A stretch of 64,000 nt of DNA from Ustilaginoidea virens. Taxonomy: Eukaryota; Ascomycota; Sordariomycetes; Hypocreales; Clavicipitaceae. How positions within the stretch are numbered: the stretch's first letter is position 1; each line of letters begins with the position of its first letter. Made by a program: the position numbers and the translations under genes. Positions 12,739-25,589 of this stretch are shown piece by piece. Location of the stretch: assembly GCF_000687475.1 (NCBI RefSeq), contig NC_057318.1, forward strand, positions 1,674,001-1,738,000, written 5' to 3'. The notes under the pieces are model-generated. The model made no database searches. It saw only the letters and a program-made list of their open reading frames with translations, and was not told the origin of the DNA.

Positions 12739-14550
12739 CTAGACCGTAATTATACCTTTTTAAAAGAAGAGCGCTATACTAACTAAATCTTCCGCGGCAT
12801 ATTACTAAATACTGGCGCTTCCAGCGTATCAACGGCTGGTATAGGCCAAGCAAAGGCTCTTATAAAAATAATACCATCGCTAAAAATTGAGAAAAGCCAG
12901 CGGCATCATACTATTAAATTTAGCGAAGGTTCGGCAATATCTTTTGGTATATTATATATTCCTACTATATTTAGGACTATCACCTTCTACGTTATAAATA
13001 GCGTAACGCCATTCCTATATTCTATTACAGATATGGATAGAATGGGTATTAAGCTAGATAATCTAGCAAACGTACTAATATAAGGGTATATTAAAGTCCC
13101 TATAATAAGGAAATAGGGACATCCTTGGTGGCCTATAAATGCAATAGAAACAACAGCCTTCTATCTTTCCGCTAGTAAAATCCGATAATTATACCGACGT
13201 TTTAAGCACCCTTCTATAAATAGGCTTGCAAAGGTGCTTAATAAGGCTGGCCATAATGATATAGACCGCAATATCATCAAACGCATCACACAAATGTGCC
13301 ACCAATACCAGCTAAATGCAAAGGCACCTAGCCGATTTAAATTTACACTTCGAGACGACTACTAATTTAATTACAAAATTATAGTCAATATTATGCAAAT
13401 AGATAACCAGCCTGTATTATATATAGTAGATACCGCAACCAGCTTCCAAGCAGCTAGATTTCTCAACTCACAAAAATAGAAGGCCCGAAATATCTAGAAT
13501 ACCTTTAAAGAATGCTAGATAAATACCTATCTTAGACCGCCTAACTGGATAGTGCATAATACTAGAAAGAATTTCGCATCCGCTAAATTCCGCCATAATG
13601 CACGGTTATTAGCTATAAATATTGACGAAGTTCCCGTCGAGGCCTACTATAGTATTGACAAAGTGGAAAGATATCACGCTCCATTACGACGCGCCTATAC
13701 TATTATTAATAGCGAAATATGCGATATAATAATAAAGGAACAAAAATTACAGCTTGCTGTTAAAGCCGTTAATGATTCCGCTAGACCAGATGGTCTAGTA
13801 CCTACATTATTAGTTTTTGGAACATATCCTAGGCTTATAGATGACTTACTACTAAGCCTATCAGTCTTATAATATGCCGAGATATTACGGAAAGCCACTG
13901 ATGCAGCTAGAAAATGCCTTGTAAAGCGGCAAGTTAATGATGCCCTCGCTACCTATAACGGACCTAATACCTAGCCTATTCACCAATTACCACTATAGTC
14001 AGACGTACGGGTATGGCGAGAGAAAGGTGGCTGGTACGGCCCATATAAGCTGATAAGTTTTAACGATGAGACTTATATTGTGCAAATGCCTTACGGACCA
14101 ACTAAATTTCGATCAACAGTTGTTAAGCCTTATATTTACGACCTAGATAAAGACCCTATAGAAACGGACCCTATAGAAATCGTACCTACCGAGGCCCCGG
14201 CCCATCCCAATATAATAAATACCCCGGCCCGTCTCGATAGAATAAATACCCCGGCCCGTCCTAATAATATAAATTCGGCCCGTCCCAGTAGGATAAATAC
14301 CCCAGCCCGTCCTAATAATATAAATTGGGCCCGTCCCAGTAGGATAAATACCCCAGCCCGTCCCAGCAGAATAGAGGTTAGGATACCGGCTGTAGTATCC
14401 CCAGCAATTTCTAATGCCCCGGCCCGTCCCGATATAAATAATACCCCGGCCCTTTCTAGTAGGCTAGAAGTCAGAATACCCGCTGCAGCTGCCCTATCCA
14501 TTTCTAACGTTATAGTCAATAAGGACCAAAAAAAGGCTTTTATTAATACC
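12739..14550 (+). pseudogene. Cop-1 protease and integrase relic
   Basis: Continues the gag frame after LINE-2. The aspartic protease motif is LLNTGASS near 12810 (LLDTG with Asp to Asn). The GAG-pre-integrase region with HPSINRLAK follows near 13210. The integrase core has YIVDTATSFQAARF near 13425, the second acidic position in WIVHNTRKNF near 13545 (apparently Asp to Asn) and the Glu in KVERYHAPLRRAY near 13660. A Pro/Arg/Asn-rich repeat tail follows at 14190-14510. The frame reaches the Gyp-2 insertion at 14550 and resumes at 42043. Confidence 0.85.
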
Positions 14551-14804
14551 TATAACAGACTGGCCCTAGGGCGGCTGCAAATAGGCGTCAATCGGATATA
14601 TTAATAAAACTAAGGAGGAAGGAAGAAGAGCCCGAATCGGGTCCCTTCTACAGTCTATATATATCCATATGTGGCGCGGGCTAAAGCCCTAATATTGCCC
14701 TATAGGCCTGCGCATCTACCTTATATCATCCGTCCCAGACTAGGCATAGGCGCGGCCCGAGCCTTAGTCAATCTATAATATAGGCATAGCCCGAGTCTGT
14801 AATG
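14551..14804 (-). repeat. 3' LTR of Gyp-2
   Basis: 254 bp, preceded on the minus strand by a polypurine tract (complement of TACCCCCCTTC). It pairs with 41784-42037. Confidence 0.9.
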
Positions 14805-17800
14805 TACCCCCCTTCTTTAGGAAAAATTTCATCCGTTTCTATATTAGGGTTACTATAGGATTCGGCCGGGCCTATTATATATCCGAATATCCCTCTATTT
14901 AACCTTAAATGCCTCTTATACCGCGGTATCCTCAAAGTTCTCTAGCGGTTCTTAAGTCGGCGAATTATATCCCTTCTATTTTACTAGCATATTATATTTG
15001 CTATTATAATCCTAGGCGTTTTTGGCAGTTAGTATCTCTTCGACCTTAAATTCCTTATATAGGGTATTAGAATCCTCTGGTAAGACTAGTAGGGGGCTGG
15101 GCCTAGTATCTATAAGTACTTAGCTCGGCAGTAGGTTGGAAGCGGTATATTTAATAGGATTAATATAAAAAACCGGGTAGATACTATTGGGGATATTAAG
15201 TTAGATATTAAGTAGGGATAAAACGGCTATAATAGTATATTTAGTAGATACTTAATTGAGCTTCTTATAAGGCCGGTTAGTTTTAATATTCTACAGGCTT
15301 AGCTAAATTTAGTCCCTAATTTAGTAGTACTCCGTTAGGTATTAAGAATAGTTTATTGCGTCCTATTACTGCTATTAGGCAAAGGCAATAGCGGCCTAGG
15401 CGAGTTCGCCACCCTTCTGTATTATAATTAGGAAGTGCGCCGCTCGCCCTTTAGGGGTTATTAAACTTCGTGTAATATCAGGGGGAAATACTATAATAGG
15501 AGAGTTAAAGCTATTTAAGAGATAGTTTAGACTATATCCGGTAACTAAGGAAGTGCGGTTATTTAGAGTGTATTAGTAAGTTGTAAGATATTAGGGCTAG
15601 TCATACTAATTAAATGCTACTTTAATGCATAAGATAACCTAGATCTCCTAATTTATATACTCTATACTATTATTAGTCTATAGGTAGTATACTATTAAGA
15701 GGAGTTATTTAATCCTAATAGCCTTATATATTATAGTCTAGAATTAGCCTACCTAGTCTAAGCCTCTATTGCTAATAATCTAGGCGGGAAACCTATAGTA
15801 CCGCTATTAGTAGTCTAAAAACTATTCTATATAATCTTTTGCTCGCATTAAGTATATTACCTTAAGCTAAATGTATTTAAATAGACGGTCGGTAATAACT
15901 ATTAGGTAATATAGGTCGGAGGCATTATAGGCTAAGAGCTTAATTATTATTATTATTAAATTACGCTAGAGGCTATTTTAGAGCTAAATAACCTATCTAG
16001 TACTTCTATAGAGATGATTCGGAAAGGAAAAACCCGGTAGCCGGGAGGAAAACCCTTCCTACAGTCTTGACTTCTGCTTTATATCGCCCCGTGGCAGGGG
16101 CGGCGGGTATCCGGTGCGTAAAAGAGTAGGGTGCGCAACCGCTTAAGACTATATCTGGCGGTATTGCTTAGGAAGAGTGCGAGTATAAATTCCGGGAGTA
16201 TTAGGCCCGGGTCGGAGTACTATTAAGTATAAAGTGAAGGGAAGGTGAGGTTGAGGGGGTGGGGTTAACGGTGTTCTTATTAGGCGCGCGCCTATAGGGG
16301 CCTAGATGCGTTTTAAGCGCGTTAGTCTATAGTGTATAGGCAAAGGTAAGCCGGATTTAAAGATAGGAGCGGCTAGCCTTAGGCACTATATTAGTATATA
16401 GGTCTGCAATACCCCCCGATTTAATGCTTTTTCTTCTTTTTCTTCTTTTCCTTTATAGTGCTAATTCTAAAGTATATAATAACCCCTCTATCGCGGTATA
16501 GGGCCGATACTAACCCTATTAGCAGAATAGTAGCAGCAGCAATAATAGTAATAGCAATAGCTATAATAATAATAATAAGAATAAGAATAGCAGCAGTAGA
16601 AGCAATAATACCTAAACGGTTAGCGACACTAGATAAGGGGGTGAGTATAGGTCTTACGCGCTATAGAACCGCTATTAACCCTCGTATAATAGCCCGGAAA
16701 ACTATACGTATAGCTATACGGGCTATATCTAATACGCTCGGAGGACCCTAAATATCGATGCTATAGTTAATAAAGTATAGGCCGGATTATACTTACTCTC
16801 TAGCGAGGCTGATATAGGTAAGGACTAAAGCGGCCTACTATCCCTATGCCCTTACGGGCAAAACGTATATACCCCTAGAGAGGACCCCTAAGAACTAGGT
16901 CCCGGTTTAAGAACTCCTAGATGTATAGGAGACTATTACTGGGGGGATAAAGGTGCGTTTTTAATTCGTATATAGTGTAGGTTACCGGCTAACTATCTTT
17001 GGCTTTAAGTAGACGACTATAAGGCCCTCTAGTAGAGGGCTAAATAGGCGTCTGCTTCTCGGGGGCGTAGCCGGGCGGCAGTAGTAGCGGCGGCGGCGGC
17101 AGTAGGAGGCCTTAGTGCTCCCGGGGCAACCCGAGAGATACTAGACCTTAAAGAGAGGAAGGTCCTCGCCTTAGAATAATAAGCCTACGCCTAAGAGGAT
17201 ATCGCTATATTATTACAGGTTTTCCTAGCCTAAGAGGGAGGGGAGGGGGCTTTAGAGGGGGGGTAGACTAGGGATAAGGGGGGGGAGAGCGGTAGGGAGG
17301 GCGAAAGGGGGGAGGGGGGGGAGAGTGCCCCTATTGCTAATATAATAACTATTAATTAGTTTCGGCCCATAGGGCCTAAGAGATTTGCTTATTCCTAGTG
17401 CTTTTCGTTCCTACTATAGGATTGCTATGAATATTATGCAGGGGCTATGCGGGGGTGATTAGTAGCGCCTTTGGCTATACTGGCTTAGAGGGATTAGGCG
17501 AGCTGGAATTAGTCGAGTCGATCGATATTAAGCATCTAGCGAGCGATCTTTTATGCAAGGCGTAGTTTATCTAGTGTAATAGATATGCCAAATCGGTTGC
17601 GAAGTAGGCTAGAGCTAGGACCGGACTTAAGGAGTATACGCCTTTGCCTGCGGTACTTCGGGTAAAGAGCTTAATTATAAAATTAATAGAAATCTAAGAT
17701 TAAAAATAATCCGGGATCGGTAAAGGCTAGAGTAGGCCTTAATATAGCTAGCGACTCTTATGCGCTTTATAGTATTAATAGTTCCGAACGAATTAAGCTA

Positions 17801-17984
17801 CTTTAGACGATATATTATTAAAGTAGTAATCTTATTATAATAACTAAAAGGTCGTATTCTTCCCTAAGTGCCTTATAGTAGGGGAGTTATAGTATTATTA
17901 AATTACTATAGTTATTAATGGTTTAAAAGAGGGGAGCTAAATCTAACCCTAGTAAAGCAGCGCCCTATAGGCATTTAAGGTATA
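14805..17984 (-). pseudogene. Gyp-2 integrase and chromodomain relic
   Basis: Chromodomain at about 14940-15060 and integrase core at about 15300-15946, continuing at 17678-17984 after LINE-3. It aligns with Gyp-1 (3706-5920) and Gyp-3 (27150-28570). At 17984 Cop-2a interrupts it, and the sequence resumes at 36557. Stops are frequent and typical of RIP. Confidence 0.7.
15947..17664 (-). mobile_element. LINE-3: 1.7-kb 5'-truncated LINE copy inside Gyp-2
   Basis: Flanked by a 13-bp perfect duplication AAGAGCTTAATTA (15934-15946 and 17665-17677). The left end is the (TTA)n complement of the tail. It contains only the 3' part of the family and lacks the reverse transcriptase palm. A plus-strand open frame (16458-16751) rich in Ala/Ile and a CAG-like run is antisense to the element and probably not a gene. 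Confidence 0.88.
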
Positions 17985-18545
17985 TATCAAAAGGGTTTCG
18001 CCTACTAAGATAATGCAGTATGCGAAGGATAAAGGCAGTAGAATAGTAAAATCGCAGTAAGGTAAAGTAACGGCACAGATAAGATACGAGACTAAGGCGT
18101 AGGGACAATCTGATGTGTATTAATTCTGCATACTTACTTGCGCGCCTCCCTTTATATATCCTTCCCACTATTTGGGTAGGAATATCTAGGGATTTAAATA
18201 CATAATATTCCAATATAGAACATCCCTAGTGAAATCAATCTGACGTGAATATTATGACCATACTGTGATATCATAGATATATGGTGAAATGTGCATTTAT
18301 AGTGCATCGAGATTTGCGACGATAAAGTGGTGTGATCAATTTGTGATGCATTATATATTTGCGCGTAAAGGAATATGTGCAAGTACTGGGTACTCAACTT
18401 TACTAGCAGTCGCCATATAAATATAAGTACTAAATACTTAATACTTTTTTCAATCTGATGATGCGGCGATGCGTAAGAATTGTCGGCGATTAATATCCAA
18501 AAATAATAATAAAATAAAATAATAATAAATAATTTCATTCTGATA
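17985..18545 (-). repeat. 3' LTR of Cop-2a
   Basis: On the minus strand it starts with TG(T/A)CAGAATG-like sequence after a GGGGGGTA polypurine tract and ends CTTTTGATA. The plus-strand ORFs reported in this span are shadows of the LTR. Confidence 0.9.
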
Positions 18546-19074
18546 TACCCCCTTAGATAGGCTATGATATAGCTCTATCTAGCTAGTTAGTATCACTTTC
18601 GTCATCTTTTGTTTTTCGTATTAGGTCCTCAATATCTACTAGGCCTAGTTAGTTATAAAAGGTAGTAAATCGTTGACCTATAAGAGCCTTTGTGAGCCCA
18701 TCCGCTACTATATTATTAGTAGGAATATAAGTAAGATCGAATAAACCCTGCTAATAAGCCTGTCGCAGCCAGCTATTATGGATATCAACATGCTTTAATG
18801 CAGTATTAATACGGGGTATTATTGTTGTTACTAGGCGTATAGCTTGTAAGTTATCGCACTCAATAGTGACCTTATGATCAAGCTTAAGTCCTAGTTGTTT
18901 CATGAGACGGGTTATAGATATAGTGGTCTTAGCAGTTGACGATAGTGCTAGTAGCTCTGCTTTAGTGGAAGCTGTAGTAACGGTATGTTGTTTAGTGGCT
19001 TCCCAACCAATAGGTCCGCCAAATAGGCTGAAGAAAGAGCCTTGGGTAGACTTCCGGGTCTCTTTATCATCGGC
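18546..19074 (-). pseudogene. Cop-2a RNase H relic (3' end of pol)
   Basis: Minus-strand translation gives copia RNase H: KETRKSTQGS-like start, SSTEAELLALS, ECDNLQAIRLV and a C-terminal IVADGL. It forms one arm of a 1.09-kb inverted repeat with 22303-23388. It is separated from the rest of Cop-2a pol (23401 onward) by the plus-strand Cop-2b segment. Confidence 0.8.
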
Positions 19075-19075
19075 T

Positions 19076-22000
19076 GACTATATTGTCAATGACTATTACC
19101 AGCCCACAGGCAAGCCTACAGGCATCCCTATTTATTATAAGCCTACAGGCATCCCTATCTATTACCAGCCCATAGGCATCCCTATCTATTACCAGCCTAT
19201 AGGCATCTCTCTCAACCACACCCTATCCACTTAAAGATTCCTGGATACTGGATAGTGGTTCCAACACCCACACTACCAATAATAAGGACCGGTTGCTAGA
19301 TTACGTACCAAATATCGAGCTAGAAACAGCATTTGCAGGCGAATCTAATCCTTCTATACTAGGATATAGAAGAGTGCGATTAAATACTAATAAAGGCATC
19401 TTCGAGCTACTACATGTAGCATATATACCGACATTTCACACTAATGTGGTAAGCTTGGAGCGATTTATGCGTGCAAATTACCACTGGAACTCACAGACTG
19501 GCTGGATTACACATAATAAAGACCGTTTATTTTATACCAATTAGATATTTAGCCAATAGGTTATTGAGTATAGCGAAGTTGCTATTGCCGCCACTACTAC
19601 TACTTCTGAGGATATTACGCCTCCTTCATCTATTATTAGTAGGGAAGACCCTACTATACCAGATAAAAATATGTCTCCGTTAATTAATAATTCTGCGGCT
19701 ATACAATATACATCATCTCATCCCACTCCAACCAGTATAGCGCCCGCTATAGCAGTAGCTATCTTAAAGAATACCTAAAATGTATCTGCCTCGGAAGCTA
19801 CGGCTACGATATGGCATAAACGATTAGGCCACCCTAATAAGGAAGCCTTGGAAAGGATAGTCCAATCGACTACCGGCGCTAAAATTAAGGGATTACTTAC
19901 TATTGATTGTGAGCAGTGCTTACTATCTAAGGCTACTAGGATTATCAGCCGGCAGCCCCATTTACCTAGCCCAAGACCTTTCTGGCGGGTATATATTGAC
20001 ATATTTATACTAGACCAAGCTTATAATAATGCTGTTGCAGTACTATTACTACGGGATGATGATACTAAATTTATCTTTTGTTATCCCTTATACTCTAGGA
20101 CCCAGTCGTAAATCCTAGGAAAGCTAGCAGACCTTGATAATTATTTATAGCGCCAGTGGAACCTTGCTATATCTATTGTTTATCGCGATAACGACCCTAC
20201 TTTCTAGTAATAATACTATAATTGGAAGACATCCTTAGGTATAGAGGATGAAGTCACAGCGCCTTATACTTTAGCCTAAAACGGCCTAGCTGAACGCTCG
20301 GGGGGTATTATAGGGACTAAAGCTAGGACCTTACAATTAGCTGCTAACCTACCTAAAGACCTATGGCCGGAGCTATAGAAAGCCGCAACCTTTTTATATA
20401 ATCGCATACCACAATAAGGCCTTCAGTAGATTATACCATATTAACGACTTCATTCCTAGCTAGCTAATAATGCTAGGGATACCTAATATACTGATCCTAA
20501 GTCTTCTATATTATTCTTCAAGGCTTACGGTTGCAAGGCCTATCTATTAACAACAACAGTATTAAAAGGCACTAATCGACGAGAATTAAAGCTAGCACTA
20601 TACGCTAAAATAGGATATTTAGTAGGTTACGATTCTACTAATATCTACCGTATATAGATTCCCGATCCTTATAAAGTACGACGAATTCGCGATATTACTT
20701 TCGATGAAAATAGCTTCTATAGTGGTAAAGTCACCGCCACTATACCACAATGACTTAAAATATAACTACCACAATATATCGATAATGCATATGAGTATAA
20801 GGATATAGACGAGCTCTATATATCTCACCCTTCTACTACTGTTATACCTATTCCTTCTACCCCTAGCACTACCCAGCCTTATATTCCTAGTCCTACCATG
20901 CCTTCTACTAGCAAAATATTACCTTCGACTTCTATACCTACTAGTGAATAAGCTATTCCTAGTAAACAATAATATCTTATAGTCCAGCTACCTACCCCAG
21001 CTTCCATATATCCTTTTGATATATATCCTTCCGAAGTAAATACTAAAACTAGTAGTAGTCCTATACTACGAAGGTTAGCTAGGCTAGCTAGTAAGAATGC
21101 TTCTAGTACGGCTTTTATTAGCAGTTTTTTTCTAGGCACTAAGGAACGCCTATACCGATTATCCCTACCGCCTGAACTAAGGTTTTAGAAAGACCTAAAA
21201 GGTCACCATTTCAAACTAGAATTTAAAGAGGCCGCAAAGAGCGAATTCTACGATAATTAAAATAAAGGAACCTTTAAGCCTACCCAACTATTAGACCTTC
21301 TAAATAATTATAAGCTTATACTATTTACGTGGGTGTTTAAATACAAGTGTGATAAATACGGCTTTCTCACCAAATTTAAAGCCCGAATTTGTGTGCGTAG
21401 TAATCTTCAACCTTATAGTGATAAAGAGACTTATGCTGCTACGCTAGCTGCTAAGTCCTTCCGAATCTTAGTAGCTATTATAACGAAGTTCGACCTTAAC
21501 ACTATACAAATGGATGCTGTATCGGCATTTACTAATAGCCTATAGGACGAAGTCGTCTATATCGAATATCTAGATAGATTTAAAAGACCTAGATAGGCAC
21601 TATTATTACTGCGCGCCTTATATAGTCTTTGCAGGTCCCCTTACCTTTAGCAATAAGAGCTTTTATCAACCCTTATATCCCTCGACCTTACTCTTATCAC
21701 AAAAGACCCTTATATTATAATTACTACTATTATAGTAGTCTTTTATTTTATGGATGATATAGTAGTACTATTTCAACTAAAGAATCGTCCTAAAGTAGAA
21801 TCCCTTATTAATAAATTAAAAACAGCTTATAAAATGAAAGACCTTAGTACTCTGAAATGGTTCCTAGGTATCCAAATTATACGGTATCGGCCTACTAAGA
21901 CCTGGCTATTGCAAGACTCTTATATGGAAAAGCTTGCGCACGACTTCTTAAAAGGAAGAAATATTACACATAAAGACTATCTAATTCCAGAACAGTCTCT

Positions 22001-22820
22001 TAATAAATATACTAGTATCGCTACAGCACACAAGATATACTAGTACCAAAAACTCATGGGCTCTATAAATTACCCAACCACTATAACCCGACCTGATACT
22101 GCTGTGGCAGTCTCCCGCCTTTCAGAATATCTATACAACCCTTCCCTTTACTATTACCTACTAGCCATAGGGGTCATAATGTACCTCTATATTATACGTT
22201 ACTTAGCTATTCAATATACTGCTATACAATAACAACTAAGTGATGATATCCAGCAGCAACCTTCCACTAGAGAGTTATTAATATCTTCTGATGCTGCTTT
22301 TGCCGATAATAAAGAGACCCGGAAGTCTACCTAGGGCTCTTTTTTCAGCCTATTTAGCGGACCTATTGGTTAGGAAGCCACTAAACAATATACCGTTACT
22401 ATATCTTCCACTGAAGCAGAATTACTAGCACTATCGTCAACTGCTAAGACCACTATATCTGTAACCCGTCTTATGAAATAACTAGGACTTAAGCTTGATT
22501 ATAAGGTCACTATTGAGTGCGATAACTTACAAGCTATACGCCTAGTAACAACAACAATGCCCCGTATTAATACTGCATTAAAGCATATTTATATCCACAA
22601 TAGTTGGCTGCGACAGGCTTATTAGTAGGGTTTATTCGATCTTACTTATATTCCTACTAATAATATAGTAGCGGATGGGCTCATAAAGGCTCTTATAGGT
22701 TAATGATTTACTACCTTCTGTAACCAACTAGGCCTAGTAGATATTGAGGACCTAGTACGAAAAACAGAAGATGACGAGAGTAATACCGATTAGCTAGATA
22801 GAGCTATATCATAGCCTATT
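19076..22820 (+). pseudogene. Cop-2b gag (3' part), protease, integrase, RT and RNase H relic
   Basis: Begins with a repeat of (Q/K)PTGIPIYY type (19090-19210). Protease is near 19245 (LDSGSNT), followed by long open stretches to 19544. GAG-pre-integrase is near 19810 (WHKRLGHP), then integrase with YIDIFILDQ and RDNDPTF. Reverse transcriptase spans 21330-22040, with its active site FYFMDDIVVLF near 21750 still intact. RNase H is 22300-22700. Many TAG codons sit at Gln positions. It is the best-preserved Cop-2 copy but not functional. Confidence 0.88.
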
Positions 22821-22830
22821 TAGGGGGGTA

Positions 22831-23388
22831 TGTCAGAATGAAATTATTTATTATTATTTTATTTTATTATTTTTGGATATTAATCGCCGATAATTCTTAC
22901 GCATCGCCGCATCATCAGATTGAAAAAAGTATTAAGTATTCAGTACTTATATTTATATGGCGACTGCTAGTAAAGTTGAGTACCCAGTACTTATACACAT
23001 TCCTTTACGCGTAAATATATGATGCATCACAAATTGATCACACTACTTTATCGTCGCAAATCTCGATGCACTACAAATGCATATTTCGCCACATATCTAT
23101 GATATCACAGTATGGTTATGATATTCACGTCAGATTGATTTCACTAGGGATGTTCTATGTTGGAATATTATGTATTTAAATCCCTAGATATACCTACCCA
23201 AATAGTGGGAAGGATATATGGAGGGAGGCGCGCAAGCAAGTATGCAGAATTAATATACATTAGATTGTCCCTACGCCTTAGTCTCGTATCTTATCTATGC
23301 CGTTACTTTACCTTACTGCGATTTTACTATTCCACTGCCTTTATCCTTCGCATACTATATTATCTTAGCAGGCGAAACCCTTTTGACA
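22831..23388 (+). repeat. LTR of Cop-2b
   Basis: 558 bp, TGTCAGAATG to CTTTTGACA, preceded by a TAGGGGGGTA polypurine tract and followed by GTTATAAGCCCG, which is primer-site sequence. A 3' LTR followed by a primer site is abnormal for a linear element. Confidence 0.9.
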
Positions 23389-23400
23389 GTTATAAGCCCG

Positions 23401-24988
23401 AAGCAGCATCAGAAGATATTAATAACTTTCTAGTGGAAGGTTGCTACTGGATATTATTACTTGGTTGTTATTGTATGGCAGTATATTGAATAGCTAAGTA
23501 ACGTATGATATAGAGGTACATTGTGACCCCTATGGCTAGTAGGTAATAGTAAGGGGAAGGGTTATATAGATATTCTAAAAGGCGGGAGACTACCACAGCA
23601 GTATCAGGTCGGGTCATAGTGGTTGGGTAATTTATAGAGCCTATAAGTTTTTAGTACTAGTATATCTCGTGTGCCGTAGCGATACCAGTATATTTATCAA
23701 GAGGATATGCTGGAATTAGATAGTCTTTATATATAATATTTCTTCCTTTTAAGAAGTTATACGCAAGCTTTTCCATATAAGAGTCTTACAATAGCTAGGT
23801 CTTAGTAGGCCGATACTGTATAATTCGGATACCTAAAAACCATTTCAGAGTACTAAGGTCCTTCATTTTATAGGCTACTTTTAATTTATTAACGAGGGAT
23901 TCTACTTTAGGACGATTCTTTAGTTGAAATAATACTATTATATCATCCACAAAATAAAAGACTACTACAGTAGTAGTAATCATAATGCAAGGGTCTTCTG
24001 TAATAAGAGTAAGGTCGAAGGATATAAGGGTTAATAAAAGCTCTTATTGCCAAAGGTAAGGGGACCTGCGAAGACTATATAAGGCGCGTAGTAATAATAG
24101 TGCCCATCAAGGTCTTTTAAATCCATCCGGATATTTGATATAGACGATTTCGTCCTATAGGCTATTAGTAAATGCCGATATAGCATCTATTTATATAGTA
24201 TTAAGGTCGAACTTCGTTATAATAGCTACTAAGATTCGGAAGGACTTAGCAGCTAGCGTAATAGTATAAGTCTTTTTATCACTATAAGGTTGAAGATTAC
24301 TACGCACACAAATTCGGGCTTTAAATTTGGTGAGAAAGCCGTATTTATCATACTTATATTTAAACACCCACATAAGTGGTACAGGCTTATAATTATTTAG
24401 AAGGTCTAATAGTTAGGTAGGCTTAAAGGTTCTTTTATTCCAATTATTATAGAATTCGCTCTTTACGGCCTCTTTAAATTCTAATTCGAAATAATAACCT
24501 TTTAGGTCTTTCTAAAACTTTAGTTCAGGCGGTAGGGATGATCGGTATAGGCATTCCTTAGTGCCTAGAAAAAAACTACTAATAAAAGCCATACTAGAAG
24601 CATTCTTACTAGCTAGCCTAGCTGACCTTCGTAGTATAGGACTACTACTAATCTTAGTACTTACTTCGGAAGGATATATATCAGAAGGATATATAGAAGC
24701 TAGGGTAAGTAGCTAGACTGTAAGATGTTATTATTTACTAGGAATAGCTTATTCACTAGTAGGTATAGAAGTCAAAGGTAATATTGTGCTAGTAGAAGGC
24801 ATAATAGGACTAGGAATATAAGGCTGGATAGTACTAGGGGTAGAAGAAACAGGTATAATAGTAGTAGAAGGGTGAGATATATAGAACTCGTCTATATCCT
24901 TATACTTATATACGTTATCGATATATTATAGTAGTTATATTTCAAGTCGTTATAGTATAGTGGCGGTGACTTTACCACTATAGAAGCT
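23401..24988 (-). pseudogene. Cop-2a reverse transcriptase and integrase C-terminal relic
   Basis: Minus-strand copia reverse transcriptase with an intact FYFVDDIIVLF palm motif (about 23945) and upstream NLQPYSDKKTY and KFDLNTI segments (24190-24370). The linker before it (24540-24900) is Ser/Pro/Thr-rich. At 24988 it is cut by Gyp-3 and continues at 32339. Confidence 0.85.
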
Positions 24989-24993
24989 GTTTT

Positions 24994-25235
24994 TATAAAG
25001 GACTGGCCCTAGGGCTACTGCGAATAGGCGTCGAATGAATATATTAAATAGACTAAGGAGGAAAGAGAGAGGGCCCGAATAGGGGCCTCTAAGTAGCCTA
25101 TTTATGCCCGTATGTAGTATAGGCCGAGTCCTTAGCGAGCCCTCGTGACCCCGTGCCAATACTCCTGAGGCTAATCGTAGGCGTAGCCCGAGTCCTAGCC
25201 ACATTATAGCATAGGCATAGCCCGAGCCCGTAATA
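24994..25235 (-). repeat. 3' LTR of Gyp-3
   Basis: 242 bp, same length as the 5' LTR at 32092-32333. The terminal TG has become TA. The polypurine tract (complement of TATACCCCCCTTCTCC) lies immediately to the right. Confidence 0.92.
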
Positions 25236-25589
25236 TACCCCCCTTCTCCGCCTTAGAGTCGGAAAAATCGCCTTCTATTATTAATTAATCCTCCGCTAGG
25301 GACTAATCATATCGCCGATTACTATATCGCTATATCTTTAAATCCGTATATAGGCTAATTGCCGGGTATAAGAAGGATTCGTCTATAACCGTAGCAGATA
25401 TAGCTATATAATTAATAGGAGTCGTATAGTTATTAATTAGGAATAATATAGTGGAAGCGCATAGAAGTTTATCGTTGCGCTGCTAGCTAAAAGTTAACTA
25501 ATATAGCTAGGAACGTTATAAAAAAATTTTCGCTAGCTGCCGGCCAGAAATCTCCTTATAGTCTTTATTTTTCCTTATTAGGGCTCTTT

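Larger units (their letters stand above)
19075..23400 (+). mobile_element. Cop-2b: inverted partial copia copy lodged in Cop-2a
   Basis: Plus-strand segment of the Cop-2 family running from the middle of gag through RNase H, polypurine tract, one LTR (22831-23388) and 12 bases of the primer-binding site (23389-23400). Cop-2a sequence abuts it on both sides, split within RNase H. There are no LTR-type ends and no clear target duplication, so it did not enter as a normal integrated element. Confidence 0.85.

Noticed and set aside
16458..16751. Plus-strand ORF with Ala/Ile/Gln-like repeats in the LINE copies, first taken for a gag-like ORF1
   Set aside because: The reverse transcriptase in the same element and the (TAA)n tail place the element on the minus strand, so this frame is antisense and low in complexity.
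18194..18538. 114-codon ORF, seen again at 48196-48537
   Set aside because: It lies within the Cop-2 LTR and recurs only because the LTR recurs; nothing suggests that it is translated.
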